Source: Smallanthus sonchifolius
Taxonomy: Eukaryota > Streptophyta > Magnoliopsida > Asterales > Asteraceae
DNA: 64,000 nucleotides
Direction of reading: 5' to 3'
Assembly: GCA_023525975.1 (NCBI GenBank)
Contig: CM042042.1
Span: forward strand, 48,681,880 to 48,745,879
The position numbers and the translations under genes were made by a program. Below the pieces are notes generated by a model. The model saw only the letters and a program-made list of their open reading frames with translations, made no database searches and was not told the origin of the DNA. The stretch's first letter is position 1; each line of letters opens with the position of its first letter. Positions 22,519-34,320 of the stretch are shown here, piece after piece.

Positions 22519-22872
22519 TTGGGATTCGTCTTGCCAGCAACCCTACCCGAAGCTATGAAAGAAACCAGAAAGGGGATGAAGGGAAACCCGAAAGACAGAG
22601 AAAGAGGAGGAGATAGAGCTGTTGGAGAGATTAATAACGGGAACTCAAATGCTGAACTTTATAGAAATGATTATAAAGCTTTCCGAAGATGTGATCCGCA
22701 GATACTGGATGGGAAGGAAGCGGTTATTGGTACCCATTGTTGGATAGAAAGAATGAGTGTGGTTATCAACGCGAACGTTGTTACCGAAACTATTGTTCGT
22801 AGAACCACGAAAGTGATAGAGGCGATAGATGATTGCTTGATAAGAACTAAGGGCCATAGAATTTCCTATTAG
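22519..22872 (+). pseudogene. Gypsy gag remnant in the LARD interior
   Basis: The 117-codon frame contains YKAFRRCDPQILDGKEAV and GTHCWIERMSVVI. These correspond to the gag motif (KAFxxCxPPxFDGxxG...RWIExME) of chromovirus-type Gypsy elements. The downstream gag core and the CCHC knuckle are not recognisable, so it is unlikely to make a functional capsid. Confidence 0.7.
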
Positions 22873-22899
22873 GTTGTCTCTGACAGCCTGAAGAGGAAT

Positions 22900-23257
22900 T
22901 GTTACAGTTTTGGAAAGAGTTTGGCTCGCTGCCAACGATGTCCACATAGTATGTAAAAGAAAGAAGGTTCGTCCCAAAACTTCCGATGGTAGTCTAATTT
23001 CAGGATATGGGGATTGAGAATGTACAGTGCCTAATGTCATCTCGATGATCGAGGCTGAAAGTTTAATGAGGAGCAACTATGAGGCTCACTTGGCGTATGT
23101 TGTTAATGATAGAAGGAGAGTTACAGAGTTGAAAGATGTACCCATGGTGTGCGATTTTCCAGAGGTATCCCTCGTGGACTTGCCTAGGATGCCACCTGAT
23201 CGGGAGATAGAGTTCAGACGAGATGTGAGTTCAGGAATCCCTAATTTACTGTTTTAG
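22900..23257 (+). pseudogene. Gypsy pol remnant: protease-RT junction
   Basis: The frame with a stop near 23018, then 23027-23257, reads SNYEAHLAYVVNDRRRVTEL, then VPMVCDFPEVSLVDLPRMPP and DREIEFRRDV. This matches the segment just before the RT domain in plant Gypsy elements (CxAYLAYVxD...DFPDVFPDDLPGLPPxREIEF). RT, RNase H and integrase do not follow. Confidence 0.75.
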
Positions 23258-23778
23258 GGTGGTGTGTATACTCACAGAGAACGTTTTATAATAAATGTAT
23301 TTTATTACTAAAACGAGAATGTTTGCAAAAGTATATGTTTACAAGGAGAATGGTTTATTAAACTATATGTTTTTAAACAAACACAGTACAGACAGAGAAC
23401 GATTCTAGATACAGTGCTTTCAAAGAAAAGGGTGTGGTTATAGCAAAGTAAAGGTTTATATAACTAAATGTTATAAACAAGCAGAGAAAGAACAAAGTAC
23501 AGGTTTATATAACTAAATGTCTTATAAACAGCAGTGAAAGAGAAAGTCAAATACATTGTCTAATCTGTAAAGTATCGATGCCACAGCAAAGTATTGAGAT
23601 AGTTGCATAGACTTAGAAACTAGAAATAGGTTCCTATGGCAGCGTCATGGCCCGAGTTCATGACTGCCATAAGAACAACAAGGGCATTGCCTTTGTGGCA
23701 CTGTCAATGGTGATGGTTGTACAGCTTGGTATAGTGAGTAGCGACGGTTACTCAAGTGATGACGGTCACTAGACATAG

Positions 23779-23867
23779 GTTCCTTCGGGAACAACTACAG
23801 GTTCCTTCGGGGACAAGTACAGGTTCCTTCGGGAATAACTACAGGTAGCATAGGTTCCTTCGGGGAC
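23779..23867 (+). repeat. Four TTCG-tetraloop hairpins in the LARD interior
   Basis: The stem-loops GTTCC-TTCG-GGAAC (23779-23792), GTTCC-TTCG-GGGAC (23801-23814 and 23854-23867) and GTTCC-TTCG-GGAAT (23823-23836) are separated by AACTACAG-type spacers. The differences are G:U-compatible. Confidence 0.8.
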
Positions 23868-24677
23868 ATACAGAGACGCTACAGTATGATACAGATTTAG
23901 ACATTTAATGTATGACTTTAATGACAGAGCACAGAATATCTAAGTATTAATCTGCATGTTGAATTATGATTACTTACTTAGTAGGTTTGAAGAATGTTTT
24001 TCATTAAACAAGTTTTATATGATTAACATTGGAAAGAAATGTTTTACACCCGTTGAGACCAGAAAGGAAAGGGATGATCAAGTATCACACACGTGTCTTC
24101 TATTAGTAACAAAAATCTATGGACGTAATTTTGAAAGAATCACATACGGAAAGAGCTAACTATCACGAAAGGATATAGAATGTATACTGTCAGTCATAAG
24201 GGAATGCAAACCCTAAGACCATGCAGTGATATGTAGTAAAAGCGGTGCACAACAGGCTAATGATGAGAAAAGTAAAACCATGACGAGTATGCTGAAAGAC
24301 ACTCCTAAGTGTTAAAGAAATACAAGAGAGACACTCCAAAGTGTTGAAAGGAGTTCATGGCCCGCTAAGCATGACAAATCCACACAAGTGCGTTGTAGGC
24401 TCGAGTTAAGTCCACACGCGAGTGGTGCATCAGAATAAAGTAGGTTATACTACTTAGTATAACATCCGAGATGTTAGTTACAGAAAGATAGAGGCAGTAG
24501 GAACATGCAAACCCTAACTTCGTGCAACATATGTATGGCATCGAATGTTCATCACTATGATGATCGACACGAAATCGAAAGAAGCCGAGATACTGCCTAG
24601 TCGCGAGGTACTAGGTTTTGTGGTGTTTTAAGAAGCGGCGAATTTCGAGGACGAAATTCTTATAAGGAGGGTAGACT

Positions 24678-27659
24678 TGTAACATCCCAAATTCTCTTTT
24701 CTTAAAACCCGAGGTTTCGTTTAGTGCAAAGGTTATCAAAGAGCGAAAAGTATGATACGGTGACTTAACAACTAATTAAAATGAAACTTCTACAAAAGTG
24801 GAGGGGAAAAAGAGTAAATTCCTTTAAACCTAAAATTCCATTTCATGAAACCAGCCGCCACACTCGTTGATCTTCATTCTCCTTCCCATCCTCGCCAAAC
24901 ACCTTCCTCACCGTCGTCGGACCTGCAATCCCGTCATCCTCACCCTCGTTAAACCCTAAATCGGCCAATTAAACGCCATTTCATGCACGAGCTACTTGGA
25001 GAAGCCACGGGGATGATGACGCGCTTTGGTTCACGAAGGAGAAGTGAGAGTGAGCTGCTGCCATAGCTCCGGCAACAGCTGTGGGTCGTGTATGGTGGTT
25101 AAACGAGCCTCGTGGCGGCGATATGGAAGAATGATAGATGGTGGTGGCTGTACGAGTAGGGCGGTGTGGGGGGGGTGTTGTAGCAGCTTCACGATGGTAG
25201 TATGATGGTTGTATCGGTCTTTCATGGTGGATGATGGTGGTGCGAATGGTGGTTCACAGTGGTGGTGGAACGGTGGTGTTGATATGGCAGCCTAGTGGTC
25301 CTAGCGGTTCATGAAGGTTCACGGCAGTGGAGACTGTTAATGGTAGTGGCACAGTGCTAACGGTGATGGCAACAACAGTGGTTCACGGTGGAGGGTGGTG
25401 GTGCTAGGGTGGCGTTATGGTGGCTCGTTTCTGGTGAATAACAGTCCCATGGTGATGAGGTTATGACAGTAGGGAGAGCAAGCAGTTCGTGTTGTGACAT
25501 TTCGTATGGCGACGATGTTAACGACAGCTCCGGAAGGTGAACATTACGGTGGCGACATGGTGGTTTCAAGTGGTAGTCCATGGTGATGGTAGTTCACAAT
25601 GGTGAATGCAAGGTAATTGGTCACAGTGGTTAACAATGAAAGTATAGTGGTTAGTATGATTGTACGGGTTCTCCGGTGATCGGAGCTTAACAGTGGTGAT
25701 GAATCCATGGTTATAGTTTCGATAGTTCACGGCCCTAGTTTCGGGAGATGGTCCACGGAAGTAGTTTCGGTAATGGTGGTACACCATGGAAGTTTCGATG
25801 ATGAGCATTATGAGGTATAGTTTCGATGGTGATGAATCAAATGATAGTTTCGATGATGAGCATTATGAGGTATAGTTTCGATGGTGATGAATCAAATGGT
25901 AGTTTCGATGATGAACGCTATGAGGTAGTAGTTTCGGGGGTGATGAATCAAAATAGTAGTTTCGATAAGATGATGATGGTGGGTACGTGGGAGGATGAAT
26001 GGATGATGGTGATTAGATGATGATGATACAATGATGGTGACGATAATGGTAATACATGATGATGATGTTGGCGTTACTTAAAGGTAGTTCGTAGTGGGTC
26101 GAGTGCGGGTATCGTCGAAAAGAGCGGCTCGGGTCTAGTCTCGGTTATAACTTACGGGTCCATGTTCGAGAAGATCGTGTGTAACCTTAGTGACGTCCAG
26201 TAACCAGTGATAGTATCTCAGGACCCGTTTATCAGGTGAGTTCTTATTGCCCTTTTTCCTAATGGTTTTGGGCTGGCATGCATACTGGTATAGTATTTTA
26301 TAAAAATGTTATTTTTATAAAATGAAAGGCAAAGTATAGTATTTTATAAAAATGTTATTTTTATAAAATGAAAGGCAAAGTATAGTATTTTATAAAAATG
26401 TGATTTTTATAAAATGAAAGACAAAGTATAGTATTTTATAAAAAAATTATTTTTATAAAGTGAAAGACAAGTATAGAATTTTATAAAATGTTAATTTTAT
26501 AAAATGAGAAAGGAAGGCATAGCTTTTTATAATAGGATCACTTTTATAAAAAGAAAGTTAAAGTGTTTAAGAGAATAGTACTATCTTTGAAATGTAAATT
26601 TCAAGAAAGTAAAGCATAGTAATGAATGGTAAAGAAGTTGCATCTCGGTGCAGCTTGACAGTGACAGTGACAGATACCGTGTTATATGCTTATGTGTTAT
26701 CGTGTGCTATTTGTCTATTTGAAAGTTTCTGTGATTACATTTCTATTTGTGTAATAGTGTAATTGCATTGCATCGTAGTTGCATAGTAGAAAGTCCTGCA
26801 GGCATGCTAAAGTAGAAGTCTCACCCTGAGGTGTGAGCAATGCTAAAGGAGTCTTACACTTCGGTGTAAGCAATGCTAAAGGAGTCTTACACTTCGGTGT
26901 AAGCAGTGCTAAAGGAGTCTTCACTTCGGTGTAAGCGAGAAAGACCTACCCTGAGGTGTGGGCAATGCTAAAGGAGTCTTGCACAGAAGTGCAAGCGAGA
27001 AAGGAAGTCCCACCCTGAGGTGTGGGCAGCGCTAAAGTAAAAGTCTTACCCTGAGGTGTAAGCGAGAAAGGGATCTGGTCCTCGGACCATGATCCATATG
27101 TGATAGTTAAAGTATGGTAAAGTCACTCGTCTTGTACAAGTGAAAAGATAGACAGAAAGAGTACAGGAGGACACCCAAATGGGTTTCCTCAAATTTAAAG
27201 TTTATGAAAGACAGTAACGTAACAGTTTTATAATTGTAACGTTGTAAAGTTTTTAAAGTAAAGTTAAAGTGTTTTTAAAGATAAAGAAAGAAAAGCTTAT
27301 TTTATTTTATAAAACTAAGCTACCTAAAAGAAAGAGTTTTTTTTTTTTCAGTTTAAAGTAAAAATAGAACTCACCAGCGTTAGCTGACTTTTAGTATGCA
27401 TGACAGGTAAAAAGGGTAAAGCTAAAGAAAAGTGAAAGAGCCATGTGGGCTGGATAGCATGGGCATCAGGTTGCTGCGCTGAAGACTGACATTTCCTATT
27501 CCCAATATGCACGGTTGAATAAAGTTTTAATTGGTTTGGACTTTTATGAATGATTTGAATTAAAGACTTCCGCTGTAATAGATTCTGATTTTCGGTTTAA
27601 GAACTATGTTTGTTATGTTGTGTGCCAACTATGAGATGTACCCGTTTTGGGGCGTTTCA
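24678..27659 (+). repeat. 3' LTR of the 8.9-kb element
   Basis: Same length and, as far as I could read, the same sequence as the 5' LTR. It is preceded by the polypurine tract AAGGAGGGTAGA. Confidence 0.93.
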
Positions 27660-28309
27660 TCACGGCATCATCTTAATTTCTATTTAATTTGGTGTATATG
27701 GATAGTGTAAGGAATGAAGCTCAGTTCTCAAACAAAGTTGTCAAAGTAGAAAGAATTACTAATGTCAAAAAATCAATTGGATAATCTGACTTGGAATGAT
27801 AGGGTTGGTTTCAACTTCGTACGAATGTGATTAATGTATTGTAATTGTCGTTTGTTGTTCTGGTTCTCTTTCCCTTTCTTCCCAGTTGCCTGATTCTGGT
27901 CTCTCCTTTCTGTGTTGTATGCTGATTTTGGTCTGTTTGTTTAGTTGGGGCTTTCCCTGCTGTTTATAAAAGTTTTCCTTTCGAAAAAGACAAAAGCCAA
28001 AAGCCAGTTTATAGTGGAACCTTCCTCTTATGTATATATATAACATGTTGTTATACAATTTTGACGGATTTAATACACCCGTATCCAATAATGATGGATC
28101 TCATCAAATAACTGGAACATGTTTGATGTTTTCCGACATAAGCATATTTTAAAATTTAAAGTTCTCCAATGCATTAAAAGGAAGCAAATTTAATTTATTT
28201 TGGTGCATATTTGTTATAGTCATATTCTAGCTTTTTCGTTTTTAGAAGACTAATGAAATCTAATCTTTTGCAAGTCAAACTACGTACAATATATAATAAT
28301 TGCAGAAAT
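27660..28309. other. Gene-free flank with a retroposon-tail-like segment
   Basis: From about 27835 to 27990 the sequence is pyrimidine-rich and ends CCTTTCGAAAAAGAC. This resembles the GCCTTTC-poly(A) tails at 11313 and, inverted, at 31587-31605. No target duplication was found, so I do not call it an insertion. Confidence 0.35.
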
Positions 28310-28770
28310 AACACTTCACTAAAACTATTAACATAATTAGTGATTTTTGTTTTTTATGAATGGAACCATTGTGAAATGGAATAATACTCATCCCAAGATA
28401 TCTTGATTTCAAAACGACAATGACTTGTTGATTTGGGCAATTTGACTCGTTCAAAATCAATTTCCTTTATGGTGAAGACAAACCATTTTCAATCATAAAA
28501 GGCTAAAGCATCCACACTCATGGTTTTCTTCTAGTAGATTGGCATTGCAGGGGAGACAAAATCATTTTCTGCTAAAAGTATCCATGCATGGTCATCTTCT
28601 CAGACGTTGATACTTGGGAATATTGTATTTCTGCTTCATGGAATTTGTAACTTTTGATATGATATTGTCAATATAAGTTACAGAAATTCCAGTATTGATG
28701 TTAGTTTATAATATTTACTATATTCAAATTAAAATGAAATCCTTACAAATTTAAAGGTTTCATTTCCACT
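28310..28770 (+). repeat. Segmental duplicate of the bHLH downstream flank (49280-49830)
   Basis: Blocks such as TGAATGGAACCATTGTGAA, TCTTGATTTCAAAACGACAA, GATTTGGGCAATTTGACTC and TTTCTGCTTCAT occur in the same order and orientation as at 49280-49830. By eye about 85% of bases agree in the best part. The 49-kb copy has a local duplication of CTTTTGATACGATATTGCAA. Downstream of an intact bHLH gene this block lies 1.8 kb from the stop; here it is 27.8 kb from the stop of the left bHLH copy. Confidence 0.8.
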
Positions 28771-29331
28771 AATAAATAGTGGCAAAATTCCAACACTTTA
28801 TGCTATGCCGTGCATCGTGTTCGTCTGTGTGTATTGAGCTTTCAGCGCCATGCTCTTTGCTTCGCTTTATAAAAGTTTTCAACTGTTAATGACAAATATG
28901 TATCTATGTAAATAGCTGATAAAAAATAGTTTTTTCGTTATATTCATATTAAATAAATTAGTAAGTTAGAGGAAGCATGTAATTGTGGATTCAGTTGAAG
29001 TGGTTTTGTTAGTTTATCTCTTTGTAAGGCAATTGGTACGGTCTATAACTGATTTCATAGAAAATTGCAGCGTCTTGTTAAATTCTTTTACTGCTCCCTT
29101 ATTTCAAAACCAAAACTGAGCTCCAAATTCCCAACAAATCCGGCACATCGCCATTGGATAACCAAGTTTTATAATTTTAAAAACTATTGTATGTTTAGTA
29201 GTTTTCATTTAGCAGAAAATGATTTCCTGATCAAGCATCAACTTTGTATGTGTTCGTAGTGAGTTAATTTCGTATTCCACTTTCAAGTGTACAAAGTAAA
29301 TCCGACTAGTTTAGCAAATGTGTAACATATA
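28771..29331. other. AT-rich region without recognisable gene
   Basis: The 64-codon ORF at 29065-29259 has no family features. Nothing else is identifiable. Confidence 0.35.
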
Positions 29332-29750
29332 CTATAGAAACTTTGGACCGGGTAATGCCTTTGTTAACATATCAAGAACATTATCATCAGTATTAACTTT
29401 GTCTATCTCCCTTTCTTAGAGTTTATGACATCTCTGATGATATGTAACCTTGATTGATATGTTTTGTTCTCTAATGATACATCTGATTCTTTGATAGTTT
29501 TACTACACCTTGGTTATCACTCAAAACCACTACATCCATGATCTTGCACCTTGGTATATGTATAGTATCTCCTACTTCATCACTTGTTTGTGGAGAACCT
29601 GTGCTTGACAGATAGAAGTTTTAAGCAATTGGAGTTCTCAATACATTACTCTTATCCATGACGAAATTATGCAAGACCTGCTTCATATAAGCACCTTGAG
29701 TTAACTTAAGCTTCCTTAGTTCTTTTTCCTTGTGAATTTCAGAAAATGTT
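29332..29750 (-). pseudogene. Ty1/Copia pol fragment: RT end to RNase H
   Basis: Read on the minus strand, the RT end (TQGAYMKQVLHNFVMDKSNV) is followed, after a deletion, by RNase H motifs. SDNQGVVKLSKNQMYH, RTKHINQGY and DDNVLDMLTKALPGP correspond to the Copia consensus CDNQSAI, RTKHIDVRYHF and ADxLTKALP. Stops and frameshifts are present. No LTR belonging to it is recognised nearby. Confidence 0.85.
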
Positions 29751-29780
29751 TTTAAATGTTAAAAGATCAAATATAACAAA

Positions 29781-31255
29781 TGTTAGAAATAATTGTTACC
29801 CAAGTTTGAAAAATTAATGGGTCAAAAGTGTATTTTAGGTAAAGTTGTGTTTTAAGTCATTTATGTAATTATGGTAAGTTAGAGGGACCTGATGTGCAGA
29901 TTATAACCCTAAAAATTGTTTGATGAAAAGTTACGATGGTTCATATATGTATATATGCAAGCTACTAGAACAGATTGTAGGCACCCAATTAATCACGAAA
30001 TTCGTTTGATTATGGATATGCAAAGATGATCCCTATGGGTTCTATATTGGTATCAGAGTGTAAGGCTCAAAGACGATCCAATCATCTGTTGCAATCCAAT
30101 CAAGAATTCGTTTGCATTTCTGGTAAAACTTTAATTTTCCGTATTCTTCATTTAATCAGAGTGTTGTTTTCATTTTGATCAGATCAGTGTTAATCTTAGT
30201 CAATTCCAGAGAGCCAATCAATAGGAGTTTTCGTTGTGTAGTCGGTTTGGTGATACCGATACGTTTGTCAAGAGAAAGAAAGGGGTTGTCTGTGAATTGA
30301 AAGAGGGAAGAGGCACAATTGTCAAGAAGACAAAATCGGTGTATGCGTTTGAGTTAACGTTTGTGAGTGTGTTGGATCATGGTGGAAATTTGAAGAAGTG
30401 TTAAAGGATGATTCGATCAAGTTTCAAAGAGAGAGATTTATTTTAGTGAAAAAACTGGTGAAGAAAAATCGATGGCAGAATGTGGTTCTATATTCAATTG
30501 AAGAAATTAATAAAGATAGAATGGTTGTTGGTATACATGGGAACATCATAAAAAACTAGGAACACGTTAGTTGTTGATGTCCATGGAACCATCAGAGAAA
30601 AAAAAATAAGTCAAGGACAGAAAACTATGAAATGCTTGGGTTATTTGTTGTTGTTTCTATTATAGAAGTGTGTTACGCTATTGGTACCGGAGATTGTTAC
30701 GGATCATGTACAAGTTCAGGAGAAGGCCAGGCGTGTTCATGTGTGTATGGCGCCATGGTTGAAAGCAATATTGAGTCAAGAGTATTGCTAGGAGATTGCT
30801 AGACAGGAACATGGTTGGATTCAAATAAACTTGTAGACGGAATTAGGAAAAATATGAGAGCGTGATAAGCAACAACAAAGAAAACACGGAACAAGAACAA
30901 TAGAGATATGGAGAAGGTTCAAACGTGGGTTAACACTTAGGAGGGCGATTGTTAGAAATAATTGTTACAAAGTTTGAAAAGTTAGCACGTCAAAAGTGTA
31001 TTTTAGGTAAAATTGTGTTTTAAGTCATTTATGTAATATGATAAGTTAGAGAGTCTTAATGTGTAGATTATAACCCTAGAAACCGTTTGATGAAAAGTCA
31101 AGATGGTTCATATATGTATATATGCAAGCGACCAGAACAGATTGTACGCACCCAATTAATCAGAAAATCCGTTTGGTCATTACTTGTTCTTGTTGATTTG
31201 TTTTATATGATTTCTTGATTATGGATATGCAAAGATGATCCATGTGGGTTCTATA
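29781..31255 (+). mobile_element. Small non-autonomous LTR retrotransposon, 1.5 kb
   Basis: LTRs at 29781-30046 and 30950-31255 begin TGTTAGAAATAATTGTTAC and end GGGTTCTATA. A perfect ACAAA duplication flanks the element (29776-29780 and 31256-31260). The primer site TTGGTATCAGAG follows the 5' LTR, and a purine tract near AGGAGGGCGA precedes the 3' LTR. The 3' LTR carries about 38 extra bases around 31180-31217. The 0.9-kb interior codes for nothing recognisable. Size and layout are those of TRIM-like elements using Copia machinery. Confidence 0.88.
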
Positions 31256-31586
31256 ACAAAACAATTTCTTTAATTTAAGAACAACACTGATTGGTTTCTT
31301 ATGAATAACTAGATGATATGAAGATGAAAAGTGTCTTGTTAAATCCAAAAAAACAAGGGTGTATTACTTAAGGGATCGTGTTGGCCCAACTAGGTGTTAT
31401 GTTTTGTAAAAAAAATTTAATCGTAGAGTCCGATTTGATCTTAGGGTTATATTACAGATTTTACCTGGTTATACTATATTTTAAGGAGACCAGGGTATTG
31501 TCCGCACGTGGTATTGTTTCCCACGCTTAAAGGTAAGTGTGGATGATAGTAGTTATACATATCTATCGGTTTCGATTACTTTAATT

Positions 31587-31605
31587 ATTTTTTTTTCGAA
31601 AGGCA
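31587..31605 (-). mobile_element. Ultra-short (19-bp) retroposon insertion
   Basis: A poly(T) run followed by CGAAAGGCA is bracketed by a perfect 12-bp duplication ATTACTTTAATT (31575-31586 and 31606-31617). On the minus strand the insert is TGCCTTTCG plus a poly(A) tail, the same 3' end as the SINE-like element at 10985-11333. It looks like an extreme 5' truncation of a retroposon. Confidence 0.65.
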
Positions 31606-31617
31606 ATTACTTTAATT

Positions 31618-32336
31618 GAAAATATGTTTCTTTGTCCTCCCACAGAGGTTGTGGTCTCCATATCCATTTCATTGCAGGTTTTTTGAGTACATGATTTGCT
31701 TTTGTCCACTCTATTTGGTCTCTACCATTTGACTGATTGGTGTTATTTAATGTGTTGTCTTCTAGAACTTGAGGCGCCCAAAAGGCATTTTAAAAAGAGA
31801 TACATAAAAACTAAATTTTCTGTAATAGTTTATATATGTGCTTATACTTATGCATTTGCGGATATAACTTATTGAGAGGGGGTGGATAGGCACCATGTAA
31901 GTCAGACAACCTTCATTAAAAAATATAAAATTTGTTTGTAAATACTAATTTAGGCTAATTTTGAAAAAAGGAGGGGCACACTACAAAACATGGATAACGG
32001 GGTACACTGTAAAACAAAATTAAAGACAATGATACTCACAAAAACAAAATGAAATATCAAAACGTTGGTTTGAGTTCATTAACTGAAAATAAGAAAAACA
32101 GTTAGACATTTATATTATTTTGAATTTTTACATAAAATGTTTGAATATTTAGCTGAGAGATTAATATTTCTTAATGTTAATTTTACTACTTATTGGTTAA
32201 CTAATTTAAAATGATTATTAAATTTAAATGAATTTTGTTAATCATGCTATACAGTTTCTTATTTTATTTGACCCGGGTCATTTTTTATATCTTATAGTGA
32301 AAATTTCTAAATTCGTCACTATAGCTAAACTAGTAC
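31618..32336. other. AT-rich region without recognisable gene
   Basis: No supported feature is seen. A TTTGACCCGGGTCA block near 32268 recurs near 32563, on the far side of the tandem repeat. Confidence 0.35.
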
Positions 32337-32500
32337 AATTCTTGAGTGCATCTAGAAATCGGTAGAAATGGTGGCAACAAAGTAGTATAAATTTAACATG
32401 GAAGAAGAAAAAAAAAAATTCTTGAGTGCATCTAGAAATCGGTAGAAATGGTGGCAACAAAGTAGTATAAATTTAACATGGAAGAAGAAAAAAAAATTAG
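32337..32500 (+). repeat. Tandem duplication, unit about 79 bp
   Basis: Two almost identical units start TTCTTGAGTGCATCTAGAAA and end in AGAAGAAAAAAAAA. Only the length of the A run differs visibly, so the duplication is recent. Confidence 0.9.
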
Positions 32501-32603
32501 GACACATGCCACATAACTGACACATCATGAAACACAAAAGCGATATAATTAACATGTAAATATTTGACCCGGGTTATTTGCTTTTGATACTTTTAGGTTC
32601 CTA

Positions 32604-32818
32604 GCATCGGAGGCAGTGAAATTTCTAAACAGGGTTCAACGAGTCGTGCATAGTAATATTTCGGCCTCTAAGACCCAAAACTTTGTTTTTAGTAGGATCG
32701 GTTTTGCTATTCAAAAGGGGGTTGCAGCGCAACTTGTTGCCCGTTTACCTGGCACTTTATTGTAATCGTTCTATTTTAATTCATATATTGAAAGATTTTG
32801 TTCTCATAAAAAAAAAAT
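32604..32818 (+). other. Unidentified coding-like fragment with poly(A) tail
   Basis: After a CCTAG acceptor-like site a frame of about 53 codons runs to TAA (to about 32765). It includes NRVQRVVHSNISASKTQNF and GFAIQKGVAAQLVARL. About 45 bp of 3' tail and a run of nine to ten A's follow. I do not recognise the protein. It may be the end of a LINE ORF, a retroposed mRNA fragment or a small terminal exon. No target duplication was found. Confidence 0.3.
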
Positions 32819-33554
32819 ATATTAAGTATCTTTAAACTATGTTTTTAACAATTGGCCCTACTTATGGAATGAGTTGTCACACTAAGTACATCATATATAT
32901 TCGTTAATAACTTTTTAATATAAAAATTATTTTTTATTTTGCTAGGTATCCTGAAAGAGAGAGTTTAGATAGTTATAAAATTACTCATACTACGCATACC
33001 AAGTAAAAAATAAAAAAAATCGTGAGAGATGCAGCTGCAACATTTAGGCACCATGGAACCATTAAAAAGAGATGCAATCATGGGAAGGTTTTTTGCATTT
33101 TTCGTATAAAAATACTTTGAAATTGAATTTCTACAAAGTTACTGAAATTTTGAAATACAAGGGACAAAAGGCAAGTGGACAAATTGCTTTTTGCGGACCA
33201 TTTTCTCAACCGTTATCTATCCTTTTGTCTTTGTTTGTATATAAAATTTAAATCATGAGAAAACTTTATGTAAATAAAAAAATTAGAAAATTTATATAGA
33301 CAATTATGTAGTTTCTAAATACATTTTATTTGAGAGAGTTAAACTGGAAGAACCATTATTATTAGTTTCCTCCCTTTTTATAAATCTTTAAACTTTTTAA
33401 TACATTGTTATTTAAAAAAAATATCATAAAATCAAACATTTTTTTTATCTTTAATTTAAATATAACATTGTTATATTAAAAACTAAAAAAAAGTAAACAT
33501 TTTGTAGTTCGGTAATCTTGGAGATTATACATATCTCATATTACATATGTGTAA

Positions 33555-33930
33555 TTTTGCAAACAACCGGAAAGTCGAGCAAATCTAGCAGTGGTCTCGT
33601 GATGGGTTTTGAAATTGGCTCTCGTGTTGTTTAACTGGTCTCGTTTGTCCGGCAAGTCCAAACATAGACAATGGTGGTGTTTAACGAGACCAGTTAAACA
33701 CCACCGGAGTCAATTTCAAAAGCCACCACGAGACTACTGCTAGCTTGGCTGACTTTCCGGCGGTTTTGCAGAGGTCCACGTCATATAAAATCTAACAACG
33801 TTAAGTTTTTTTTTAACGAGGGGTCCAATGTAAGAAAATAGTTTGAAAGTAGGTACCGATAGTAAGAATATTCTCATCTAGGATTATTATTGGTCAATTG
33901 CGAAAATGTGGGATTATTAAATTTCAATAA
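33555..33930. mobile_element. Foldback MITE, copy 1 (left end degraded)
   Basis: The core is an inverted repeat around a TTGTCCGGCAAGTCCAAAC region, with arms containing CGGAAAGTCGAGC and AGTGGTCTCGTG. The right arm (GGGGTCCAATGTAAGAAAATAG and AAGAATATTCTCA) is intact, but the matching left outer arm is missing. Related copies are at 61157-61680 and 62383-62910. Confidence 0.75.
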
Positions 33931-33987
33931 TCCTAACCTAAATTCTGATTATATATTTATTATAATTATTAGTTAGTTTTTTTGTAA

Positions 33988-34320
33988 GGGTGGTGCTAGG
34001 GACACCGCTGGTTTTTTTTTTCACACCTGACCTAACCGTCACGTATAGGCCTAAAGGTGACGGTTGTGACCCAAACGGTCACGTTTCGGCCTAAAGGTGA
34101 CGGTATGTCTCTCGTGAGTCCGGGAATAAAAAGGACACTGATGATACGAGGTTGATATGAGGTTGTGCAGCCTGGAAAAAGGAACCCTAACGGTCACGTA
34201 TAGGCCAATACGTGACGGTTGTGTACGAGGTTGTTTTGAAAGAAAGTTAACGTTGACAGTGTTGTCGGACACCTAACCTAACCGTCACCGTTGGACCTGT
34301 ACGTGACGGTTAGGTTGCAG
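33988..34320. repeat. Left terminal region of the MULE
   Basis: It holds the terminal inverted repeat and at least three inverted pairs of the form ACCGTCACGTATAGGCC and GGCCTAAAGGTGACGGT. These are candidate transposase-binding repeats; the same motif recurs at 38220-38400, 39250-39760, 40790-41930 and 44440-44645. Confidence 0.8.

Larger units (their letters stand above)
18716..27659 (+). mobile_element. Complete non-autonomous Gypsy-like LTR element (LARD type), 8,944 bp
   Basis: Two LTRs of exactly 2,982 bp (18716-21697 and 24678-27659) begin TGTAACATCCC and end GGGGCGTTTCA. The 5-bp duplication TCACG flanks the element (18711-18715 and 27660-27664). A tRNA-iMet-type primer site TTGGTATCAGAGCC lies at 21700-21713 and a polypurine tract AAGGAGGGTAGA at about 24664. 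I saw no difference between the LTRs, and small ORFs recur in both at a constant offset of 5,962. The insertion is therefore very recent, unless the repeat was collapsed in assembly. The 2,980-bp interior has only broken gag and pol scraps, so an autonomous relative must have supplied the proteins. Before the polypurine tract the sequence still resembles the end of chromovirus pol (GGACGAAATTCTTATAAGG). Confidence 0.95.
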
